Positions 57,278-64,000 of a stretch of 64,000 nt of DNA are shown in pieces (position 1 is the first letter of the stretch; each line of letters starts with the position of its first letter). Source of the stretch: Zygaena filipendulae (Eukaryota > Arthropoda > Insecta > Lepidoptera > Zygaenidae). The notes beneath the pieces are model-generated. The model saw nothing but the letters and a program-made list of their open reading frames with translations. It did not search any database and had not been told where the DNA came from. Position numbers and translations under genes: made by a program. The stretch spans positions 2,239,501 through 2,303,500 of the forward strand of contig OU015661.1 of assembly GCA_907165275.2 (NCBI GenBank), written 5' to 3'.

Positions 57278-57594
57278 TGTCGCAAACCGTTTCTCCAGCC
57301 GCCGCGTCCTTACCCCCGCGCGTTTCCGGGAACATATTATGTTGTAGGAATGCGGGGAGTAACGTAACCATTCGTGAGTCACACCTACTTATCGCCGCGA
57401 GATTAATTAGGATTCGGGAGTAGGAGAACGCTCTCTCGGGACTAGTCCGCCGCGCCACGCACGTCTCGCTACTCATGTTTGTGTTAACGCGCTCTATATA
57501 AATTCTTGAACTAATTGTAACGTGTTTTTTATGATAGTTAATTAATAAAGAGTCTTCACTACACTACCGACGTTCTCAGTTTCCCTTGCCGAAA
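57278..57594 (+). repeat. 5' LTR
   Basis: Starts TGTCGCAAACCG and ends CTTGCCGAAA, so the end is not the usual CA. A TATATAAA box at 57495-57502 and AATAAA at 57544-57549 give a compact promoter and polyadenylation unit. CpG-rich in its first half. Confidence 0.95.
57495..57502 (+). promoter_or_regulatory. LTR TATA box
   Basis: TATATAAA within the 5' LTR, 42 bp before AATAAA. Repeated in the 3' LTR at 63149-63156. Confidence 0.65.
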
Positions 57595-57596
57595 AA

Positions 57597-57614
57597 TGGC
57601 GACCCAACTTTGTG
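57597..57614 (+). other. Primer-binding site
   Basis: TGGCGACCCAACTTTGTG begins 2 nt after the LTR. The TGG start pairs with the CCA end of a tRNA; TGGCGACC resembles sites used by some insect gypsy elements, but the exact tRNA is not assigned. Confidence 0.6.
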
Positions 57615-57700
57615 GCCTATAAGACTATAGAGAACCTACATACCTATACCTAAACTGTGTGCATAGTAGTGAAACTGTCAATAGTGAGTGTAGTGTAATC

Positions 57701-60700
57701 ATGCCACGCAAAAGGCAATCTGATTGTGGTTTGGAAAACGAGGAGGTTAGTACCCATGCCAACATCACGATGTCTCGAGACACGTTGGCATCCCTAATAA
57801 GTTCCATCCAACAAACTAACACCGAGATTTGCGAGCGTATGTTTGAACGTCTAGCAAATTTGTCACCGTCCACTCCCGTCCAGCCGGCCAGCACGACGCC
57901 CCCGCTGAGTACCTCAACGGTAGAGAGGACAGGTAACTTTGCACGTTGCACGGCGAGATTCACAGGAGCAACAGACCACGACGAGAACGTGGAAAGCTTC
58001 ATAGATGCAATTGAAGCATATAAAGAATGCACCGGCATATTAGAGGAAGTCGCCCTCAAGGGCGTTTCCATGCTCCTCACCCACGAAGCAGCTACCTGGT
58101 GGCAGAGCGTCCGCGCAGACGTAAAATCATGGGCAGAATTTATTGCCCACCTGCGCGATGCTTACGGAGACCGCCGCCCGGAGCATCTTATCTATAGAGA
58201 AATATTTAAATCAGAACAGGATGACGAACGAACTGACATTTTCATAGCACGAAAACGAGCCCTCATCGCAAGACTCCCAGCTAGTGATTTGTCCGTTAAA
58301 GTACAGGTGGACATGATTTACGGCCTGTTACATCGACGAATACGGAAAAGATTGCGAAGAGAAGACATCACAAATTTTACTGAAATGCTATCAAAAGCTA
58401 GATTAATAGAAGACTCTATAGGAGAATCGTCGCAAAATACGACATCCAATGCTCCGCGTGCGAAGCGCAACGCATCAGAAACAGCTGCGCAACCCGCAGT
58501 GTACAACACGCGCCGCGGGTCAAACGTTGCATCGAGCACAGGAACGCACAGGGTAGCAACGACGCCTTCGCGTAGCAGCGGTACTTGGGACCCAGGAATG
58601 CGCAACGCGATAACGACGACGCACCCCGGCACTTCACTTCGCGCGCTGACTCAGGCGAGCGCCGCGAATGCACCCACCGCCCCCCCTGCCCGGTCGTCCG
58701 CCGCCGACGCCCGCACCCGCGCCGCCACTGGATCTCCGGTGACATCGCGAGCACGGGAACGAGACGATTGCACGGCGCCAAAACAGCAACGACCGTTTTG
58801 CGTTTACTGTAAACGATATGGACACCAACGCGACCAGTGTCGTAAGTTGACGCATACGACGGATAAGGGTGAGTTGACTGACGATTCTATTAATAACCCT
58901 GTGAACCCGGTTGTTTCGTGTTATAAGTGCGGGTCGAAAAACGTAACGCGCGAACATTGCAAACGGTGTAATAATAACGATCAATGTTTCTATAGTGTGG
59001 ACACGAACTCGACTTCACAGGAAATAAACAATCGTGTAAAAGTGTCATGCAATTCTCCTTCTTTAACTCCAAGTGATAGCGTTTATTTTGATAAGTTATA
59101 CTACGATAAATATTATGTTTGTAATGATTATTCACTTTCTCGCGGCTATGATGATAACAAATATCATTCCCGTGATAATTCGACTAATGAGTACAGTCAC
59201 GATCAAAAGGGTCATGAGTTAAAAGTTTCCGTTAATAACAAATTTTTACCTGATCATTTGTCGAAGGATCACGCGTACAGTCGCTACAAAAAGTGTAATG
59301 ATAGTTTTTATGATAATTTTGTTAATGAAAATTTCAATGACGATAATAACACATCTGTGCTGTTTGATAATAATAATTTGTACAAAAAAAGTGAAAAAAA
59401 GTGCGATGATAATTTTTACAATAACCCTGTAAATGAAAGTTTTAGTTATGATAATAACATTATGTCGTTTAATGATAATTCGCACAGTTATGTACAAAAG
59501 AATGATTGTTTTCAGGAAAAGATTTGTGAAAAATTCTCTTTTGATACTTTAACGAATGGTAACTTGTACAAGCGCACTGAAAAGTGTTATGATTTTTCTC
59601 ATTATGTTGAAAACGCGTGCGTGGGGGATAGTTCCGATCAGAATCTGCAACCGGTTTTACGGCCGATTTTTGACATAAAAATATTAGGATCGCCGGGAAC
59701 CGCTTTAGTCGACACCGGGGCTAAACATTGTATCGCGGGTCATTCACTCCACGCATTTCTGTTAAGCAAAGAACATCCGCTCGAGCCTGCAAGAAGATTC
59801 ATAAAACTTGCCGACGGTCAGGTTCGCGACGTAGACGTACTCATGACTACTCTCGATGTGCACTTAGATGAGAAGGTGATTAACATTCCCTTTTTGATAC
59901 TTCCTAAGGCGCGAAATAACGAAACCTTGCTCGGCATGGATTTCCTGCTTAAGGCCAAAGTAGTCATGGATTTTTCTCGGGAATGCTGGTATTTTTCTGA
60001 TAATCATGATGTTCAGTATTACATGCGTTTTGAACCTACTTCTTTACCGGTAGTTTCTTGCTCCTCGACGGATGTACTCAGGGACGACGAAGGTACAGTT
60101 TTACATCCACCTGACCGGGACCTGCTCGCGCAGTTGCTGGTTGACAATGCGGACATCTTCCAGCTAGGGGGAGAGCCAACCCCGTTCGCTGAGCACCGTA
60201 TTGATACAGGTGAGCATCCTCCTGTTTCTGTACCCCCATATCGGTTAACTCCTGCCAAAAAGGAACTGATGCGTCAAGAAATCGAGAAAATGCTGAAGGA
60301 CGACATCATTGAAGAGTGTGAGTCCGCTTGGTGTTCTCCAGCTCTCTTGGTCCCCAAGCCTAACGGCAGTACTCGTTTCTGCGTGGATTATAGACGCCTG
60401 AATGCCGTCACCAAGACGGATCATTACCCAATGCCTTTGATTGATGAATTGCTGCAGTCAACGAAGAGAAACTGCTACATGAGCACTCTTGATCTTCGGT
60501 CCGGATATTGGCAAGTCGCTGTTAATGAGCAAGATAGAGACAAGACAACTTTTATTAGCCCACTAGGCACCTTCCGCTTTAAGCGAATGCCGTTCGGCCT
60601 TAAGAATGCGCCCGCGACTTTTCAGCGCCTAATTGACCGCTTGCGCTCATGCTCTTCCTTAGCCAATGTGACTGTTCTGGCCTATTTGGATGACTTGCTG

Positions 60701-63001
60701 ATCATCTCAGAAGGTTTTCAACAGCATCTGCAAGACCTCGAAGCCGTATTCAGTCGCCTCCGTGAATTCCAATTACGAGTCAATCGGGAGAAATGTGTTT
60801 TTGCCAGAGAAAGTGTAAAGTATTTAGGACACGTCATTACCCAGCAAGGCGTTTCTCCCGACCCTGATAAGGTGAAGGCAGTGCTGGATATGATGGAACC
60901 AGGAAATTTGAAGCATCTCCGAACATTCTTGCAGACCTGTTCCTGGTTTCGCAAGTTCATACCTAACTTCTCCTCGGTAGCAGAACCACTCACAAGGTTA
61001 ACGAGGAAGGATCAGACCTGGACCTGGGGTTCAGCTCAGACAACAGCATTCAACGAGCTGAAAAGACTTCTTACCTCGGCGCCTATCCTAATCCAGGCTG
61101 ACTTCAAGCGCCCCTTTATTCTTCGCACTGACGCGAGTAATTATGCAGCCGGGGCGGTTTTACTGCAGGGGGAGGACAAAGAAGAGCGCCCCATCGAATA
61201 TGCTAGCCGTCTCTTGAGCTCTGCTGAGCGTAATTACTCCACGACTGAACGAGAGGCCTTGGCCGTAGTGTGGGCAGTAGAGCGTTTTAGATGTTACTTA
61301 GATGGACACCCGGTAATAATCGGCAGCGATCATCAACCTCTACGCTGGCTGTTGACACTTAAATCACCCACCGGACGCCTAGTAAGGTGGGCTCTCAAGC
61401 TGCAATCATTCGACATCCAGTACCAGTACACCCCCGGCAAAGCAAACGTAGTGGCGGACACACTGAGTAGGCCGAACTGCTCCGACGGAACTCGAGACAA
61501 CTGCGGTATCTGCTCTGTGACTGTAGACTTACCTACTAAATGCCCTACAGAAATGAGACAGGAACAGCTTGCTGACCCGGAAGTGGAGAAAATCATCAAG
61601 GAGTTAGAAAATCCCGATGAACTGACTGCTCGCCGGTGGACAGAGCGTGGATACCTTATGGAACAAGGGGTACTCTACAGACTGAATCCGGATTCTGAAA
61701 GTGAAACTCCTCAACTGGTAATTCCCGTTACCCTCCGGGCCGAGATCTTGAAAGAATGTCATGATGCACCACTTGCTGGACATCCTGGAATAGATCGAAC
61801 GTACCTTAAAATCTCTAAATCTTACTATTTTCCTGGAATGCGCAGGATTATCACGGATTATGTGAAATCCTGTGTGGACTGCCAGCGCTATAAAGCTGCC
61901 AATAATAAACCTCCTGGCCTCCTCCAGACGCCCGTGTTGCAGCAACGCAATGAAGTTTTGGCTATAGATTTATTCGGTCCCTTGCCTGAAGGTGAGAATG
62001 GCGAGAAATGGATTCTCCTCGTAGAGGACACCGCCACACGTTGGGTTGAACTCTATGCCCTTCAGGAAGCGACAGCTGAAGCCTGCGCCCATACTCTCCT
62101 AGAGGAATACTTTCTCAGGTACGGTTTCCCTCGACGAGTGATCTCCGACAATGGCGTACAGTTTATCGGAGCTGTTATGCAACAATGTATGTACGTCTTG
62201 GGGGTTAAACAGAACTTTGTTCCACTTTATCATCCTGAGGCTAACCCCGCCGAGCGAAAGAATCGGGACCTTAAGGCTCAGCTCGCTCAGCTCGTAGAAA
62301 ATGATCATGCGTCGTGGCCCAAGAAACTTGCTGTGATTCGTTTTGCCATGAACAGTTCCGTGTGTCGCACGACAGGCGCTACGCCTGCGTACCTTACTTT
62401 CGCCAGAGAAATGAGATCTCCTACGGACGTTCGCTACGATCTTAGAGCTATACTCGACAAAGAGAACTTCGTTCCCCGGATCACACCTTACCTGAGGTCC
62501 TTTATTAGCTCTCTTTCCGCTGTCAGAGAACGGGTAGAAACACAGCAAGATCAAACAAAACGGATCGCTGACCAATCTCGCCGACCTGGTCATGTGTTTG
62601 AAGTGGGAGACAAGGTACTTGTCAAGTCGCATGTCCTTAGCCAAGGAAGCAAAGGACTGACTTCAAAATTTGTGCCTAAACGGGACGGACCGTATACAAT
62701 CACCAAAAAGGTGACGCCTACAACTTATCTTATCTCACCGGTTGGAAATCCTGACGAGTCTTTAGGGAAGTACCACACACAAGATTTGACTCCGTTTGTT
62801 GAAGTTAATGACACAGCAGAACCCCCTCCTAAACCGGTCATTCCCAAGCGACGCCGTGGACGTCCGAAGAAACGCTCCGGAAATGAGCTAGCCCAGGAAC
62901 GAGGACGTCCTCCTAGACTAGAGGGGGAGTATGTCGCAAACCGTTTCTCCAGCCGCCGCGTCCTTACCCCCGCGCGTTTCCGGGAACATATTATGTTGTA
63001 G
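57701..63001 (+). CDS. Gag-Pol polyprotein of the gypsy element
   Basis: 1766 residues from the ATG at 57701 (MPRKRQSDCGLENE). The frame is also open upstream to 57659 but without ATG. Gag: capsid at about 80-260, with the YKEC, TWWQSV and GDRRPEHLIYREIF blocks also found in fly Arc; a zinc knuckle at 367-380 (CVYCKRYGHQRDQC) and a second Cys-rich stretch from 407. Residues about 430-650 are an Asn/Asp/Tyr/Ser/Lys-rich linker. Protease: DTGA at 671. Reverse transcriptase: YLDD at 995-998. RNase H: Asp 1144 and Asp 1210 regions. Integrase: HHCC (His 1354, His 1361, Cys 1391, Cys 1394) and the triad Asp 1423, Asp 1483, Glu 1518 (34 residues between the last two). A GPY module is at 1663. Gag and Pol are one frame, with no slippery site needed. 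The last 23 codons lie inside the 3' LTR. All catalytic motifs are intact. Confidence 0.95.
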   Translation: MPRKRQSDCGLENEEVSTHANITMSRDTLASLISSIQQTNTEICERMFERLANLSPSTPVQPASTTPPLSTSTVERTGNFARCTARFTGATDHDENVESFIDAIEAYKECTGILEEVALKGVSMLLTHEAATWWQSVRADVKSWAEFIAHLRDAYGDRRPEHLIYREIFKSEQDDERTDIFIARKRALIARLPASDLSVKVQVDMIYGLLHRRIRKRLRREDITNFTEMLSKARLIEDSIGESSQNTTSNAPRAKRNASETAAQPAVYNTRRGSNVASSTGTHRVATTPSRSSGTWDPGMRNAITTTHPGTSLRALTQASAANAPTAPPARSSAADARTRAATGSPVTSRARERDDCTAPKQQRPFCVYCKRYGHQRDQCRKLTHTTDKGELTDDSINNPVNPVVSCYKCGSKNVTREHCKRCNNNDQCFYSVDTNSTSQEINNRVKVSCNSPSLTPSDSVYFDKLYYDKYYVCNDYSLSRGYDDNKYHSRDNSTNEYSHDQKGHELKVSVNNKFLPDHLSKDHAYSRYKKCNDSFYDNFVNENFNDDNNTSVLFDNNNLYKKSEKKCDDNFYNNPVNESFSYDNNIMSFNDNSHSYVQKNDCFQEKICEKFSFDTLTNGNLYKRTEKCYDFSHYVENACVGDSSDQNLQPVLRPIFDIKILGSPGTALVDTGAKHCIAGHSLHAFLLSKEHPLEPARRFIKLADGQVRDVDVLMTTLDVHLDEKVINIPFLILPKARNNETLLGMDFLLKAKVVMDFSRECWYFSDNHDVQYYMRFEPTSLPVVSCSSTDVLRDDEGTVLHPPDRDLLAQLLVDNADIFQLGGEPTPFAEHRIDTGEHPPVSVPPYRLTPAKKELMRQEIEKMLKDDIIEECESAWCSPALLVPKPNGSTRFCVDYRRLNAVTKTDHYPMPLIDELLQSTKRNCYMSTLDLRSGYWQVAVNEQDRDKTTFISPLGTFRFKRMPFGLKNAPATFQRLIDRLRSCSSLANVTVLAYLDDLLIISEGFQQHLQDLEAVFSRLREFQLRVNREKCVFARESVKYLGHVITQQGVSPDPDKVKAVLDMMEPGNLKHLRTFLQTCSWFRKFIPNFSSVAEPLTRLTRKDQTWTWGSAQTTAFNELKRLLTSAPILIQADFKRPFILRTDASNYAAGAVLLQGEDKEERPIEYASRLLSSAERNYSTTEREALAVVWAVERFRCYLDGHPVIIGSDHQPLRWLLTLKSPTGRLVRWALKLQSFDIQYQYTPGKANVVADTLSRPNCSDGTRDNCGICSVTVDLPTKCPTEMRQEQLADPEVEKIIKELENPDELTARRWTERGYLMEQGVLYRLNPDSESETPQLVIPVTLRAEILKECHDAPLAGHPGIDRTYLKISKSYYFPGMRRIITDYVKSCVDCQRYKAANNKPPGLLQTPVLQQRNEVLAIDLFGPLPEGENGEKWILLVEDTATRWVELYALQEATAEACAHTLLEEYFLRYGFPRRVISDNGVQFIGAVMQQCMYVLGVKQNFVPLYHPEANPAERKNRDLKAQLAQLVENDHASWPKKLAVIRFAMNSSVCRTTGATPAYLTFAREMRSPTDVRYDLRAILDKENFVPRITPYLRSFISSLSAVRERVETQQDQTKRIADQSRRPGHVFEVGDKVLVKSHVLSQGSKGLTSKFVPKRDGPYTITKKVTPTTYLISPVGNPDESLGKYHTQDLTPFVEVNDTAEPPPKPVIPKRRRGRPKKRSGNELAQERGRPPRLEGEYVANRFSSRRVLTPARFREHIML
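62921..62931 (+). other. Polypurine tract
   Basis: GAGGGGGAGTA directly before the 3' LTR, the expected plus-strand primer. It lies within the gag-pol coding frame (residues EGEYV). Confidence 0.8.
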
Positions 63002-63248
63002 GAATGCGGGGAGTAACGTAACCATTCGTGAGTCACACCTACTTATCGCCGCGAGATTAATTAGGATTCGGGAGTAGGAGAACGCTCTCTCGGGACTAGT
63101 CCGCCGCGCCACGCACGTCTCGCTACTCATGTTTGTGTTAACGCGCTCTATATAAATTCTTGAACTAATTGTAACGTGTTTTTTATGATAGTTAATTAAT
63201 AAAGAGTCTTCACTACACTACCGACGTTCTCAGTTTCCCTTGCCGAAA
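62932..63248 (+). repeat. 3' LTR
   Basis: Same 317 bp as the 5' LTR, offset by 5654. Carries the last 23 codons and the stop of gag-pol (stop at 62999-63001). TATATAAA at 63149 and AATAAA at 63198. Confidence 0.95.
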
Positions 63249-63323
63249 GTGTCGAGTTCTAGGAGGCACTTACTGAACTATAGTTAGGTACTTTTATTGC
63301 AAACATTGGAGTCATATTTATTA

Positions 63324-63631
63324 CTAGCTGTTCCCCGCGGTTTCACCCGTGGCAATTTCGGAGATCCCGCAGGAATTCCGGTATACAAAGTACCCAATAC
63401 ATATAGGATATAACTTCTCTGTACCCCTGACAACAAACAAAATTTCATGAGATTTCACCGCCGTTAATGCGCAAATTCCGGGATAAAAGGTACCCTATGT
63501 CCTTTTTTGTACCCCTGACAACGTGTATGCAAAATTTTGTGATGATCGGTTGAGCCATTAAGCTGTGAAAGCGTAACAGACAGACAGACATACAGACAGA
63601 ATTACTTTCGCATTTATAATATTAGTAGGGA
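63324..63631 (-). mobile_element. Helitron-like repeat, partly duplicated
   Basis: CTAGCTGTTCCCCGCGGTTT start and GCATTTATAATATTAGTAGG end. The segment CCGGxATAxAAxGTACCC..CCTGACAAC occurs twice, so about 90 bp are internally duplicated. (GACA)n near 63582. Confidence 0.7.
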
Positions 63632-63922
63632 TAATGTACTTGTATTTACTGACTAGCCTTACAATATTCGTAACGTTACACCTCTTCAACCCTTATTTTT
63701 TTGTGTTTGTGGGCAGCTGTCAGAAGATATTGTACGAGTTAAGCTGATTCCTAGTAGGTATTTCGCTCAAGTGTACCTATAACCCTGAAATACATGTTTT
63801 TTTATATGAGGAGAGCCCAAATATGCCCAAATAGTAAATGCATACTTGTACAAGGTTTCCTTCTATAATGCAGGCAAACACTAAAAAAGGGTCTTGGTAA
63901 TTCAGCTCCTATAAGTGTTGAA

Positions 63923-63923
63923 A

Positions 63924-64000
<77 letters not shown>
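63923..64000. repeat. ATT microsatellite
   Basis: About 25 ATT units, running off the right edge of the window. Confidence 0.97.

Larger units (their letters stand above)
57278..63248 (+). mobile_element. Complete Ty3/gypsy LTR retrotransposon
   Basis: 5971 bp: two 317-bp LTRs (57278-57594, 62932-63248) that I find identical along their whole length, flanked by GTGT on both sides (57274-57277, 63249-63252). A primer-binding site follows the 5' LTR, a polypurine tract precedes the 3' LTR, and one uninterrupted gag-pol frame lies between. The domain order protease, reverse transcriptase, RNase H, integrase is that of Ty3/gypsy. No envelope frame is present. Identical LTRs mean a recent insertion, and everything needed for retrotransposition appears intact. 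Confidence 0.96.

Noticed and set aside
57625..58080. Minus-strand frames opposite gag-pol, here and at 58318-63130
   Set aside because: They are shadows of the long plus-strand polyprotein. The frames opposite the two LTRs are the same because the LTRs are identical.
63923..64000. Regular repeat at the right edge as a possible CRISPR or satellite array
   Set aside because: It is a plain ATT microsatellite without spacers.

Overview
The window is AT-rich animal DNA with small exons, long introns and a dense load of interspersed repeats. It most likely comes from a moth or butterfly (Lepidoptera). Three things suggest this: short Helitron-like repeats ending in a CCGCGG-type hairpin followed by CTAG, tRNA-derived SINEs and LINE tails of lepidopteran type, and a single-site troponin C of the insect TpnC4 kind. 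The species cannot be named from the sequence alone.

Genes. (1) 4286-7549, minus: a six-exon calmodulin-like gene. All exon junctions are phase-consistent, there are four intact EF-hand loops, and the protein has a basic N-terminal extension. (2) 17480-30425, plus: troponin C of the TpnC4 type with five recognised coding exons. Only EF-hand IV keeps its terminal glutamate. A separate initiator exon was not found. (3) 39016 down to 11862, minus: four phase-compatible exons of a Lys/Ala/Pro-rich basic protein I do not recognise. The whole visible troponin C gene sits on the opposite strand inside its second intron. (4) 9910-10130, minus: an orphan 3'-terminal exon. A GC-rich candidate first exon (36432-36538) and a decayed coding island (51153-51477) are weaker calls.

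Mobile elements. A complete Ty3/gypsy LTR retrotransposon (57278-63248) has two LTRs that look identical, a 4-bp target duplication and one uninterrupted gag-pol frame. Its capsid region resembles the retrotransposon-derived Arc proteins of flies. A mariner (40085-41368) has clear inverted repeats and a TA duplication, but its transposase is frameshifted. Non-autonomous elements fill much of the rest: eight copies of a roughly 300-bp MITE, most of which carry TGACGTCA palindromes, about 30 Helitron-like copies, two long-armed MITEs with a TTA target duplication, several other foldback elements, two SINE copies and LINE tails.

Layout: 1-3.5 kb no gene; 4.3-7.5 kb calmodulin-like gene; 8.5-16.8 kb repeats plus minus-strand exons at 9.9, 11.9 and 12.9 kb; 17.5-30.4 kb troponin C; 32.2 and 39.0 kb upstream exons of the basic gene; 40.1-41.4 kb mariner; 41.7-57.2 kb repeats and unassigned DNA; 57.3-63.2 kb gypsy element; then a Helitron-like copy and an ATT microsatellite at the right edge. 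The two EF-hand genes are structurally independent. Nothing here suggests an operon-like arrangement, as expected for an insect.
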